This document shows, piece after piece, positions 1 to 9,700 of a stretch of 64,000 bases of DNA (position 1 is the stretch's first letter; every line of letters begins with the position of its first letter). The stretch is taken from NCBI GenBank assembly GCA_964450405.1, contig CAYVCQ010000015.1:1-64000 (forward strand), read 5' to 3'. The notes below the pieces were generated by a model. That model did no database searches and was not told where the DNA came from. It worked only from the letters and a program-made list of their open reading frames with translations. The DNA comes from WRGT01 sp964450405 (GTDB lineage Bacteria; Spirochaetota; UBA4802; UBA5550). The translations under genes were made by a program, and so were the position numbers.

Positions 1-87
1 GGTCGCTTTAATTATCGGAAACTGCCATCAGACACAATTATTTGCACACTACCGACAGGTTCAGTATTTGTTTCTCGAGCTTTTTGT

Positions 88-289
88 ATTTTTTTTTATT
101 TATAGTGATTGTTTATTGAATGTGCAAGGGGGATAGCCGCATCCCCCTTCGCGATCCCCGCGGCTCCTCCGATGGCGGAGGGCCATTGTTTACTTTTTGT
201 AAAAGTTGGCTTTTAGTGTTGCACCGCTGAGTCCATCCATGGACGGCAGCGGTGCCAGGCGGCGTACGTCCTTGTACGCCTTTCTTTAT
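88..289 (+). repeat. Multi-hairpin dispersed repeat, copy 1
   Basis: This copy is nearly identical to 1083-1288. Read on the plus strand it folds into successive hairpins: 126-134 with 141-149 (loop AGCCGC), CCTCCG-ATGG-CGGAGG at 166-181, an A/T hairpin near 191-206, a nested hairpin 221-229 with 247-255 enclosing GTCCAT/ATGGAC, and a terminator-like hairpin GGCGTAC/GTACGCC (261-280) followed by TTTCTTT. The first stem differs from copy 2 by an A-T to G-C exchange that keeps the pairing. It could be a small RNA with its own terminator or a DNA repeat. Positions 1-87 show nothing recognisable. Confidence 0.8.
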
Positions 290-411
290 CGTGGTTTTAA
301 TATTGTCTTGATTATTATCTGATTTATTGTTAGTTTATTAATGTTTGCGGAGTTGCTTTGTTTATTCTTTATGTGTTGATTAAAAAAATAATTTCTAATG
401 TGAGTTTGCCT

Positions 412-1014
412 ATGAATAGTTTGCCTGTGATTGAGGTTTTTTTTGATTATATCTGACCTTGGTGTTATCTCGGTACCGTGCGTACCGATCGTCTTAAGAG
501 GGAGTTCGGGGTTGAATTTAAATGGAGGGTGTTTCCTCTTCATCCGGAGATTCCCGATGAGGGTATGGAAATTTCGAAGCTCTTTGCCGGAAGGGAGGCT
601 GATATTAAGGCTATGCAGGATCGCCTTTTAAAAATCGCTGCCGTGGAGGGGCTTGAGCTTTCTTCGCATTCTCATACTTACAATACTAGAATGGCCCAGG
701 AGCTGGGGTTATGGGCTGAGAGTGTGGGGCATGGTGAATCTTTCCATAAAGCTGTGTATCTTGCTTATTTTAAAGAGGGACGGAATATTGGATTGATTGA
801 TGAATTACTGCTGATTGCCGAATCTGTCGGGCTTCCGGCGGCTGAAGCAAAAGCTGTGCTTTCAGAGAGGAGTTTTTCATCTGCTGTTGATGCTGACTGG
901 AAATTGGCGGGGGAGATGGGGATTACTTCTGTTCCGTCATATATTTGTGATGGGAGGCTTCTGGCGGGGTTCGGGTCTTATGAGAATTTTTTAAGGCTTA
1001 TAGGGAAGGGGTAG
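412..1014 (+). CDS. DsbA/FrnE-like oxidoreductase, probable selenoprotein
   Basis: The predicted protein has 200 residues. It opens with MNSLPVIEVFFDYI, then an in-frame TGA (454-456), then PWCYLG. FrnE/DsbA-family thioredoxin-fold proteins have CPWC at exactly this place, so the TGA replaces the first redox cysteine and the product would contain a Sec-Pro-Trp-Cys active site. The rest fits the family: a helical insert with SHSHTYNTRMAQELG and the cis-Pro loop GITSVPSYICDG near the C-terminus. A hairpin of the bacterial SECIS type starts 13 nt after the TGA. Without recoding, only the part from the GTG at 478 would be made, without the active site. TGA ends other genes here (5270-5272, 13410-13412), so a changed genetic code is unlikely. 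The start is uncertain: ATG 412 and GTG 400 are both possible and neither has a clear ribosome-binding site. The gene lies between two copies of a structured repeat. The alternative is a TGC/TGT to TGA nonsense mutation. Confidence 0.75.
470..488 (+). promoter_or_regulatory. Candidate bacterial SECIS hairpin
   Basis: A perfect 7-bp stem (470-476 with 482-488) closes a 5-nt loop CGTGC. The loop begins 21 nt after the last base of the in-frame TGA at 454-456, within the spacing usual for bacterial SECIS elements, and has G and U in the loop. It lies inside the coding sequence, as bacterial SECIS elements do. SelB binding cannot be judged from sequence alone. Confidence 0.5.
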
Positions 1015-1019
1015 TATGT

Positions 1020-1035
1020 GGGGTGGGCGCACCCC
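1020..1035 (+). other. GC hairpin after the selenoprotein gene
   Basis: GGGGTG-GGCG-CACCCC forms a perfect 6-bp hairpin directly after the stop codon at 1012-1014. There is no T-run, so a role as terminator is only possible. Confidence 0.35.
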
Positions 1036-1082
1036 GGGCGTTGAGTGGATTGGCAGATCTTTTGGGGTTAGTTGTAGGATTA

Positions 1083-1288
1083 TTTTATTTTTTTTTACTT
1101 ATAGCAATTGTTTATTAAACATGCAAGGGGGGTAGCCGCACCCCCCTTCGCGAACCCCGCGGCTCCTCCGATGGCGGAGGGCCATTCTTTACTTTATGTA
1201 AAAGTTAATTTTTAGTGATGCACCGCTGAGTCCATCCATGGACGGCTGCGGTGCCAGGCGGCGTACGTCCTTGTACGCCTTTCTTGTT
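1083..1288 (+). repeat. Multi-hairpin dispersed repeat, copy 2
   Basis: This is the second copy of the element at 88-289, in the same orientation, with the same order of hairpins. The first stem is 1125-1133 with 1140-1148 around the same loop AGCCGC, with one compensated base-pair change relative to copy 1. It ends in GGCGTAC/GTACGCC (1260-1279) plus TTTCTT. It lies between two convergent genes and could end transcription from the selenoprotein gene. Confidence 0.8.
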
Positions 1289-1307
1289 GTGGGAATTTGG
1301 GAATTCA

Positions 1308-2480
1308 TTATTTTAGTAAAAATTCTTTTAGTTTTGCTATCGGGATATTGCCGTTTAGTATTTGTGCGCCCTCTTGATGGCAAATATAAATAGTTGGCTT
1401 AGCCTGATGGAATACTTTATTAAATTCGGGGTATTTGGAATTTTGACTTAATTGTACCGGGCTTGTTTTTGCCTCTATGAAAATAAACGATTCTGGATCT
1501 TTTTGAATCACAAAATCAATCTCTTCTCCGTCGCGTGATCTCCAGTGAAATATCTGCCAGCTGAGGCCGAAATTAATATTGAGTTTGTAAATTTCAGAAA
1601 AAACAAGATTTTCAAATAGATGACCCTGTTGCGGGGAGGTGAGTATTGGCGCAGCGGAAGTCCATCCCTGTAGTCGACATGCAAGCCCCGTATCAATGAA
1701 AAATACTTTGGGCGATTTGATGAGTCTTGACGAGAGATTAGAAGAAAAAGGCATGACAAGCGCGATGATGTGCATTCGCTCCAGAATAGATAACCATTCC
1801 TTTATGGTTTTACCATCAACACCGGTATCATTGGCAAAACTTGAAAAATCCATGATCTCGCCGACCCTGCCTGCAAGCAGCTTAACGAATTTTAGAAATT
1901 CTCTACTTTTCTGAATTCCGGCAGCAAGAACAATGTCTTTTTCAATGTAGCTGTTTATGTAATCGTCGAGATATTTTTTCACATCGCGGGTTTTGTCGGC
2001 ATGTAATTCCGGCCAGCCGCCAGTGTACAGTATCTCCTGAATATTAGTTTTACGTGCTGAAAGAATTTCTGCAACACTTAGAGTATTCATATCGAAAAAA
2101 CTCGCACGGCCGGCCAGGCTTTCTTTCACGTTCCTATCCATAAGAATCTGGTTAGATCCTGTTATGCGAAGTATTGTCTGACGTTTGTATTTATTCTCAC
2201 GTTTGTAAAGGTCGGCCATTCTTTTCAATGACGGGAAAAGAGCAGGAGCATATTGAGCTTCGTCAATAAATAGTTTTTGCGTATCAAATTGATGCAGAAA
2301 AAGTTCAGGGTCATTTTGAGCCAGTTCACGAAGAGAGGGGTCATCCAGGGAAACCTCCTGAAAATCTCCATCGAGATGGAGAATAAGACTCGATTTACCG
2401 CATTGTCTCGGTCCACGTATTATCTGGATCGGATCGGTATTATTTTGTATAAAATTTGATATGTCTCTTTCAATCCACAT
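1308..2480 (-). CDS. AAA ATPase with C-terminal DUF4143 domain
   Basis: The protein has 390 residues from the chosen start (MWIERDIS). Residues 23-30 (GPRQCGKS) are the Walker A motif of the AAA_14 type, and FIDEAQ is the Walker B strand. The C-terminal part has the DUF4143 signature, with EIDFVI and IFIEAK resembling the PD-(D/E)XK strand order. Proteins of this type are common, often strain-variable, and of unknown role. An upstream ATG at 2546 would add 22 residues, but a palindromic promoter sits inside that stretch, so the start at 2480 is preferred. The gene is a single unit facing the second structured repeat. Confidence 0.85.
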   Translation of the reverse strand: MWIERDISNFIQNNTDPIQIIRGPRQCGKSSLILHLDGDFQEVSLDDPSLRELAQNDPELFLHQFDTQKLFIDEAQYAPALFPSLKRMADLYKRENKYKRQTILRITGSNQILMDRNVKESLAGRASFFDMNTLSVAEILSARKTNIQEILYTGGWPELHADKTRDVKKYLDDYINSYIEKDIVLAAGIQKSREFLKFVKLLAGRVGEIMDFSSFANDTGVDGKTIKEWLSILERMHIIALVMPFSSNLSSRLIKSPKVFFIDTGLACRLQGWTSAAPILTSPQQGHLFENLVFSEIYKLNINFGLSWQIFHWRSRDGEEIDFVIQKDPESFIFIEAKTSPVQLSQNSKYPEFNKVFHQAKPTIYICHQEGAQILNGNIPIAKLKEFLLK

Positions 2481-2515
2481 TTGACAAATATGGAATCGTA
2501 ATCCATATTTGTCAA
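2481..2515 (-). promoter_or_regulatory. Palindromic promoter/operator abutting the start codon
   Basis: Perfect 14-bp arms TTGACAAATATGGA and TCCATATTTGTCAA are separated by 7 bases. Read toward the ATPase gene, the outer TTGACA makes a -35 box, and CATATT 17 bases later a plausible -10 box. The start codon follows the palindrome directly, so the mRNA would have little or no leader. Overlap of promoter and palindrome suggests a repressor site. Confidence 0.55.
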
Positions 2516-2692
2516 GAGATTTAAATTCAGAAATGAAAGCTAACAAGCACTTTTGATAATTCTATACATCCACTTTACAATCTCCCAAATCGCAATCTTT
2601 AAAAAATCTCAAATAAACAAAAAAATTTTAAAAAATATCTCCGGCGAACGTATCTATTGTATCGGCTCTGATTTTTTGATACGGAGGTTGCT

Positions 2693-3331
2693 TTGAAAAT
2701 TTATATTTACAGTCTGTTTATTCTTTTAGCGGGATGCGGTAACTCCATCTCTGTTATGGATCTTTATTCTAAAGGTCAGCAGGAATTTATGAACAAAAAT
2801 CTCGCAGCGGCGGAAAAATCTTTCTCCGAAGTAATTAAACTCGATGATGATTTCCTAAACGCATACCTGATGCTTGCGAAGATTCATTACCACAATAAAG
2901 AATACGATAAAACCTTCAATGATCTTGAATCAATTCTTCGCAAAGATCCTGACCACAGCGGGGCTTTGTACTGGAAGGGGCGCACTCTCGTCATTTCAGG
3001 TAAGGATGACAAAGATGAGGCTGTTAAAACTCTTCAGAGTGTTCTTGATATTGACTCTCATCATATCCCCGCACGTCTGCTCCTTGCTCTTGTGTATGAA
3101 AATAACGGAAAATATAAAGAGGCTCTGTATGAATATATAACTGCTATGAGCGAAGAGGATTCTTTGATTAGAGCAAGAGGGAACCTTGCGGTCCTTTACA
3201 GAAGATTGGGACTTAAAGAGAGGGCAAATCAGGAGATAGACCGTGCTTTGAAGATTGCAGAAATATCAGGCATCGATATTAAGTCTCTGAATATAATGAA
3301 GGGTGAGTTTACGAAATGGGAAGAGAAATAA
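2693..3331 (+). CDS. TPR-repeat lipoprotein
   Basis: Starts at a TTG preceded by a strong GGAGG (2683-2687). The signal sequence ends at the lipobox LLAGC (residues 11-15), so it is a lipoprotein. The rest is about four tetratricopeptide repeats (for example AAEKSFSEVIKLDDDFLNAY and EALYEYITAMSEED). TPR lipoproteins usually hold protein assemblies together. It is the first gene of the export operon and overlaps the next lipoprotein by 16 bases, so a link to the downstream TolC-RND pump is inferred. Confidence 0.8.
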   Translation: MKIYIYSLFILLAGCGNSISVMDLYSKGQQEFMNKNLAAAEKSFSEVIKLDDDFLNAYLMLAKIHYHNKEYDKTFNDLESILRKDPDHSGALYWKGRTLVISGKDDKDEAVKTLQSVLDIDSHHIPARLLLALVYENNGKYKEALYEYITAMSEEDSLIRARGNLAVLYRRLGLKERANQEIDRALKIAEISGIDIKSLNIMKGEFTKWEEK

Positions 3332-3840
3332 ATTTTATAATAATACTGATTTCAATTATACTGGGAGTATCTGCATGCGCGGACTTTGAACTCCATGTGA
3401 AAAAAGAAGGTCAAAGTATTAAACCATCGGTGATTTTGATCGGGCCATTTGAAACAAGAAATATGAACTACGATCCATATGTTTCTGAAGAATTTAAAGA
3501 CGCACTTAAATTTGAGTTTTTCAGAAGAGGCTATAATGCGGTTTTAATATCAAAAAGTGATCCTTTAACGAGTACCGGGACCGATTGGGCTGCAAAGACA
3601 TCTAAAGATAATGCGGGGGATATACTGATTAAGGGGGTTATCTCTCAGAGAGAATCGGGATTCCTGGCGGATAGGGAGATAGAAACACTTGTTTCATTTA
3701 CAATTTATTCGAGTAATGGAGCAATCATTGGAGAGGGATTTTACCATGACAGCAGGTCTGCCGGTGAGGAGTCTTTAAGACGGAGTGCCGCGGATAAGTT
3801 TGTATCAGAGTTTATTAAGAATCTGGGACGGGTTGATTAA
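3316..3840 (+). CDS. Lipoprotein of unknown function
   Basis: The protein has 174 residues, with a hydrophobic signal segment and lipobox VSAC near residue 21. The remainder (SVILIGPFETRNM, DILIKGVISQRESGF, VSFTIYSSNGAIIGEG) resembles small outer-membrane lipoproteins that act with secretion systems, but no family is recognised with certainty. It overlaps the gene before it by 16 bases and ends just before the TolC-like gene, so it is co-transcribed with the efflux genes. Confidence 0.7.
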   Translation: MGREINFIIILISIILGVSACADFELHVKKEGQSIKPSVILIGPFETRNMNYDPYVSEEFKDALKFEFFRRGYNAVLISKSDPLTSTGTDWAAKTSKDNAGDILIKGVISQRESGFLADREIETLVSFTIYSSNGAIIGEGFYHDSRSAGEESLRRSAADKFVSEFIKNLGRVD

Positions 3841-3841
3841 A

Positions 3842-5272
3842 TTGAAACAGTCTTCAACGATAATTATTACTGTTATCTGCTTTCTTTGTTTTTCAATTTT
3901 TGCAGATGGAGCAGATAATATTTTTAAGGATACTGGAAGTAAGGGTGTTCTGAAACTTGATATAAGCTCCTCTGTTTCCATTGCTGTTACAAACAGTTTT
4001 GAACTTGATGAGATTAAAGCCAGGGAGAGTTTATACTCACTTGCCATTGGAGAGAAACTGAGAAGTTATTTTCCCTCTTTAACATTTTCATATATGCAGA
4101 CAGATGAAGTGAAAAAAAGGGAGGCCGACAGCAGGTCATCGAGATTCAGCGTTGAAAGTGAGTTTGCGGTATATGACGGAGGTAAGCGGAGTCTCGACTA
4201 TGATGTGGCAAAGCTGAACGCGCTTCTGGTACGAAACGATTACAGAATAGCTACGAACAAACTCATTGTATCAGTGCGCGAAGGCTACCTCAACCTTTTA
4301 AAACTACGTGAAACAATAAATATATACAACATCACTCTTGAGCATGGATTACTGCAGCATAAGTTTATAAAGAAAGAGTTTGAACTTGGTGATGCCACCA
4401 AGCTTTCAGTTCTGGAAATAGAGGCCAAGGTAAAAGAGATAGAGCTCTCTCATAAACGGGCTATTGATGAGTTTGAAGCTGCATCAAAGAAATTTAAACT
4501 TCTGCTCCGTATCAATCGCCACACTCCTCTTGAAATTACCGGAGATCTCGACAAAGATTTTATCATTGTACCTGCATCGGGGATTAATGAAGAAGAGGTT
4601 GTATCTATCGCTCTTAAAATGAGAAAAGAAGTAGAGAGCGGCGCGGCTAGATACGAGATAAGCATGCGGAACAACGAGATGAGTGAGAACTACTTTCTTC
4701 CAAATGTTTCGCTTGGTTTAAATTATAATCTCAGCGGTGAAGAGTATCCTCCAAGAGAGAAGGGGTGGGGAGTTAACATCAAGTTCAGTTCCAGGATATT
4801 CGGTAATACTTTTTCCGGTGGTACAGGATATGGTGAAGGCGGAAACGGCAACAGTAAGAACAGGTCGGGTAATGCGTCTGCCAATATCCTGAATGACATG
4901 TCATATAAAAGCAGTATTGTTGAGAGCAGAATTGAAATGGCAAAATCTGGTGATGAACTGGCTGTAATGAAGGAGAGCATTGCTGCCGAGATTGGTTCTC
5001 TCTGTTCTGAAATTAAGAATTCATGGGATATGATCGGTATCGCGTCAAAGCAGGTGGAGCTTTATGATGCGCAGCTGGTGATAGAAAGGCTTAAGGCCGA
5101 CATGGGTGAATCGAGAAGATACGATCTTCTTGAGAAAGAGATGGAGAGAGGGAAGGCCGCTGTTGCGCTGCTGAACTCAAAGATAAAGTATCTTATGGCC
5201 GCATCGGCTCTGGAGCTTTCGGCAGGTATGGATGTAGATTTTTTTCGGGGATACGTTAAGAGTAAAGAGTGA
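3842..5272 (+). CDS. TolC-like outer membrane efflux protein
   Basis: About 476 residues with a signal peptide (KQSSTIIITVICFLCFSIFADG) and two outer-membrane-efflux-protein repeats rich in long helices, as in TolC/OprM channels. The chosen TTG start at 3842 is 9 bases after GGGACGGG and gives a clean signal peptide. A longer frame from 3785 would bury the signal sequence behind 19 extra residues. Residues between the two halves contain a Gly/Asn/Ser-rich stretch (GGTGYGEGGNGNSKN). It overlaps or abuts neighbours on both sides and forms the outer part of the tripartite pump encoded here. Confidence 0.85.
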   Translation: MKQSSTIIITVICFLCFSIFADGADNIFKDTGSKGVLKLDISSSVSIAVTNSFELDEIKARESLYSLAIGEKLRSYFPSLTFSYMQTDEVKKREADSRSSRFSVESEFAVYDGGKRSLDYDVAKLNALLVRNDYRIATNKLIVSVREGYLNLLKLRETINIYNITLEHGLLQHKFIKKEFELGDATKLSVLEIEAKVKEIELSHKRAIDEFEAASKKFKLLLRINRHTPLEITGDLDKDFIIVPASGINEEEVVSIALKMRKEVESGAARYEISMRNNEMSENYFLPNVSLGLNYNLSGEEYPPREKGWGVNIKFSSRIFGNTFSGGTGYGEGGNGNSKNRSGNASANILNDMSYKSSIVESRIEMAKSGDELAVMKESIAAEIGSLCSEIKNSWDMIGIASKQVELYDAQLVIERLKADMGESRRYDLLEKEMERGKAAVALLNSKIKYLMAASALELSAGMDVDFFRGYVKSKE

Positions 5273-5292
5273 TCAGGAAAAGAGGAAATAAA

Positions 5293-6729
5293 ATGAACCT
5301 TAGCAATTTATCACATAATTTTTTAAGAACGCTCAATTTTATAAAGAGACTTAATTTGAAGATGAGGCTGGTCGCGCTGGCTCTTATAGTTATTACTTTT
5401 GCTGGTATCATTTATGGAGTTATTATACGTCCTGAAATTATAGCAAAGAGAGAGGCTGCGTTAGCGAAAAAATCTGTTAAAGAATCGGTGTCTACAATAA
5501 TTGTAGAGAGTAAGGAAGTTCGGGACACGATTCAGGTTTTGGGGCAGATTGTCTTTAAAGAGAAAGTGAATATTTCATGTAAGGTAAACGGGCGGTTAAG
5601 CAGGATCAATATTAAAGAGGGCAAGCACGTTGGTAAAGGTGAACTCATTGCGGAGATTGAAAGACTTCCGTTTCAGATAACCCTTAAACAGCAGCAGTCG
5701 GAACTCGAGATTGCAAAGAAGGCGCTGGAGCTCTCCGAGGCAAAATACAGCGATGCGGTAAAAGGGATAGAAATAAAATTTAAGACTATAAAAAAAGCAA
5801 AGGCCGAACTATTCGACAAGAAGACCTCTTATGAAAACATGGACAATGTTTTAAAAAACAAAACTGCACTTTTTAAAGCGGGCGGAGTGAGCAACACCGA
5901 GCTTGAAGGTATAAAAACACAGCATACAACTCTCCGCACAAAGTATGAACTTGCCGAGTCAGATTACGAAATCCAGCTTGTCGGATACCGTGACCAGGAC
6001 ATTAAGAATGAGGGATTAAAAGTTCCGATTAACACAGATGAAAAGATTAAAATATTTAAAGAGATAAATACAAAGATAGAGAAGGCCGAGGTGGAGTCTG
6101 CGAAATCACGGGTGCAGCAGGCCCGCAGTTCGCTGCTTTCTACTGAACTATTATTGAAAGAGACATATATCAGATCCCCCATAACCGGCGTTGTTGCTGT
6201 GAAGAATATGGAGGGTGGAGAAATGGTGAAAGAGGATTCCGTTATTGCCACTGTAATGGATATCAGTTCTGTTTTTATATCGATGAATCTTAATGAGAAG
6301 GATATTATAAAGGTAAAAACTGGACAGAAGGTTTCATTCTCTGTTGATGCAATAACTTCAGATAAACCTTTCAACGGCAGTATTGACTCGGTTTCACCTG
6401 TTCTCGATACAAAGACGCGCAGTGTTGAGGTTAAGGCGATTGTATCTAACGGCAACAGCGCTCTACTCCCCGGGATGTTTGCCCGGGCTGTAATTGATAC
6501 GGGTAAAAGCATCAAAGGTATCCTTATACCTAAAGGGGCGGTAATGGTACGCGAAGATGGGAGGAGTGAAATTTTCATCGTTAAGAACGGTTTAGTCGTT
6601 AAAGAGAATGTTGTCACCGGCGGGGAGTATGGTGAGGAGATTCAGATTGTTGAGGGTGTAAAGGATGGAGACAGGGTTGTTACAGGGGGGCTTAATAGCG
6701 TTTATCAGGGGATGAAGATAGAGCAATGA
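5293..6729 (+). CDS. RND efflux membrane fusion (adaptor) protein
   Basis: About 478 residues. An N-terminal membrane anchor (near residues 27-45) is followed by the lipoyl half-motif (VNGRLSRINIKEGKHVGKGELIAEI), a long coiled-coil hairpin, the second lipoyl half (SPITGVVAVKNMEGGEMV), and beta-barrel and membrane-proximal domains. These are the parts of HlyD/AcrA adaptors. The ATG at 5293 has AGAGGAA in front of it. An in-frame start at 5269 is also open. The 3' end overlaps the pump gene by four bases (ATGA), so translation is probably coupled. Confidence 0.88.
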   Translation: MNLSNLSHNFLRTLNFIKRLNLKMRLVALALIVITFAGIIYGVIIRPEIIAKREAALAKKSVKESVSTIIVESKEVRDTIQVLGQIVFKEKVNISCKVNGRLSRINIKEGKHVGKGELIAEIERLPFQITLKQQQSELEIAKKALELSEAKYSDAVKGIEIKFKTIKKAKAELFDKKTSYENMDNVLKNKTALFKAGGVSNTELEGIKTQHTTLRTKYELAESDYEIQLVGYRDQDIKNEGLKVPINTDEKIKIFKEINTKIEKAEVESAKSRVQQARSSLLSTELLLKETYIRSPITGVVAVKNMEGGEMVKEDSVIATVMDISSVFISMNLNEKDIIKVKTGQKVSFSVDAITSDKPFNGSIDSVSPVLDTKTRSVEVKAIVSNGNSALLPGMFARAVIDTGKSIKGILIPKGAVMVREDGRSEIFIVKNGLVVKENVVTGGEYGEEIQIVEGVKDGDRVVTGGLNSVYQGMKIEQ

Positions 6730-9700
6730 AGCTTATTGAAATCCTTATAAAAAGAAAGATCACCACAACCATGATTTTCAGCGGGATATGCCTTATCGGT
6801 GTAATCTCCGCATCAAAACTTCCGGTTGAACTTCTTCCCGATATTGAGCTTCCTGCTCTTACAGTAATAACTCCATTTGAAAACGCAGCACCATCGGAAG
6901 TGGAGAAGCTTGTTACTGCAAGAATAGAGGAGGCAGTAACTTCGGTAAGTGGTGTATCGGAGGTAAAGTCTGAATCTATCGATGGACTAAGTATTGTAAA
7001 GGTGAGCTTTGAGTGGGAGCGCGACATGGATATGGCTCTCATCGGTGTAAAGGAGAAGGTCGATCTCATAAGAGGTGAACTCCCCGATGATACAGGTAAA
7101 TCTATAGTTGTAAAATATGATCCCGCTGATGAACCGGTTCTGATTTATTCAGTTTCACTAAACAGCGGTGATCCGAAGAATACAAGAAAGAGAGCTGAAA
7201 AAGAGATTGTCCCCTTTATCGAACGTATCAGCGGTGTATCACTGGTTGAACTTCTCGGAGGAGATAAGCGTGAATTTCTCGTTGAGATTGATAACGCTTC
7301 GCTTTATTCAAAGGGTATCTCTCTTCCTGAAATTGTACAGAGTATCGGTATGGCAAATTACAGTTATCCTGCAGGAAGTCTAGTTAAAGAGGGTAAGGAG
7401 TATTCTGTCCGGACTGCCGGTGAGTTCAGAAACAGTGAGGATATCCGTTCGGTTGTTACAGGATACAGTGAAAAGGGTGTACCTGTTTATTTATCGGATA
7501 TTGCCACTGTTGCAGATACCTTCAAAGAGAGAAAATCTGCTGTAAGATTTAACGGCAAAGAGAGTGTTGCTCTTCTTATAAAGAAAGAGCCGGGAAAGAA
7601 TGCCATCATGACCTGCGGAGCCGTCAGAAATGAAATGGTGAATATAGCGGCAGGTAAGAAGAGTGATTTTAATATAAAATGTATTTATGATCAGTCTAAA
7701 TTTATTCAGTCATCAATTGATAATGTTCTCGATGCCGGTATTCTTGGCGGAATTATTTCTTTTTTTGTTATCTGGTTTTTTCTTAAAACTCTTGTACCTC
7801 CGCTTATTATTTCTCTTTCGATACCTGTAAGTATTGCCGGAACGATGATTCTTATGAAAGTATTTAATATTTCACTTAACACAATGTCGCTTGGCGGGCT
7901 TGCAGTGGGTATTGGGACCATGGTTGATGCAGGGATTGTTGTTCTTGAATCGATTCAGGATTTTAAAGATGGAGATGAATCGCTCTCCGGAATAGAGGCT
8001 GCAATCAGAGGAACCATGGATGTGGCAGCTCCCGTTACGGCATCGCTTATGTGTTCTATTATTGTATTTCTACCAATAGTTTTTTTATCGGGACTTTCAG
8101 GAGCGGTATTCCGTGATCTTGCGCTTACCGTTTCATTTTCACATCTATTCTCTCTGTTGAGTTCACTCACCCTTATTCCGATGCTTTCAGGTTTGAACAT
8201 TACATCACTAAATCCGGCGGATTATTTTAAAAGACTTCATATGTCAGATTATGAAAAAGAACAGCTTTTAAAAAATTCCGCTAAAACAGAGTTAATGAAT
8301 AGAATGAGTAAAATGTCAGCTCTCTCCGACAGGGTTATGAACAGAATAGATTCTGCGTATCAGTCAGTTCTTCGCTTTGCCTTTGCGCGGAAAAAGAAGG
8401 TAATCATATCAGGATGCGCAGCAATGTTTGCAGGCTTTTTCCTTTTTTTATTTATTTACACCGAACTTATGCCCTCAGTCGATCCGGGTGAATTTTCTGT
8501 GGAGATTGAACTACCCGGGGGAACACCATTGTCAGAGACATCAAATCTCTGTGAAACATTTGAGAACTATATCAACGCCACTGGATCCGCAGAATATGTA
8601 TTCACAAAAGCCGGATGTGACCCCGATGACAATATATCTGAAAAAATTTCAGGCAGGGGATCGGATTACGCTTTAATCAAAGTGTTTATGAAGCATGGGA
8701 AATCCGCCCCGAAGTTTATAAAAGAACTGAAGGAGAATCTGAAATTCAATGACCGGGCGAAGATTACTTACAGAATGAAAGAGGATGTTGTAGCCTCGGT
8801 ATTCTCCGCCGGTAAGGGAAAAACCGATGTTGAGATTTATGGGAATGATGTTGCCGATTTAAAAGATTCGGGAAATCTGGTTAAAGATCTGCTTTTTAAT
8901 ATTAAAGGACTTAAAAGTATATCGTCAGTTTTTGACAGGGAGTCTCCTGAACTGAGAGTCGATATAGACAGGAAATCCGCGGCATCCCTTGGACTTAATG
9001 TCGAAGAGGCTGCCTCGCAGCTTGGAATGGCCGTGCGGGGTGAGGTCTCATCAACTTTCCGTGACGGCGACGATGAAATCGACATAAGGGTAAGACTGAA
9101 CAAAGCAGATAGAACCGGTATTGATTCACTGAACAGGATTCTTATTAAAACTTCAACCGGAGTAACGGTTCCTGTATCAAAATTTGCAGAGATAAAAAGC
9201 GGAACCGGCAGCGGACGGATTGTACGTAAAGAGCAGAGCAGGATAAATATTGTAAGTGCTGATATTATTCCAGGTGGTGGATATGTCGCCTCAAAACTGA
9301 GGGACCTCTTGAGTAATATAAAGTTCCGTGAAGGGGGTCAGTGTAAATTGGCAGACGGCAGTGATCAGATAAAAGAGGCTTTCGGATCACTGGGTTTTGC
9401 AATGATTCTTGCTATTCTATTTATTTATATGCTGCTTGCAGGACAGTTCCAGTCTTTAAAAAATCCATTGATCATTATGATAAGTATTCCGGTAACGGCA
9501 CTTGGAGTTTCCCTTGCGCTTCTGTTGACCGGTCAGACATTAAATATCAACTCCGGTATAGGGATGATTTTACTAAGCGGAACGGTAGTAAATAACGCCA
9601 TTGTGCTTTTTGATTTTGCCGAGAAGGAGCGCGAGAAGGGTGTAAATGTTGAACTGGCAGTGATGGAGGCGGGTCGGAGAAGGCTCAAACCGATAATTAT

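Noticed and set aside
454..456. Reassigned genetic code (TGA as Trp) instead of selenocysteine
   Set aside because: TGA ends well-supported genes in the window, for example at 5270-5272 and 13410-13412, and Trp would not fit the redox site.
286..543. Open frame on the minus strand before the selenoprotein
   Set aside because: It lies opposite the strongly supported FrnE-like frame, is Asn/Ile/Thr-rich by composition and resembles no protein.
1189..1383. Minus-strand frame of 64 codons
   Set aside because: It is the antisense reading of the multi-hairpin repeat plus the end of the ATPase gene.
5964..6617. 217-codon minus-strand frame
   Set aside because: It is a shadow of the membrane fusion protein gene, which has clear domain motifs.
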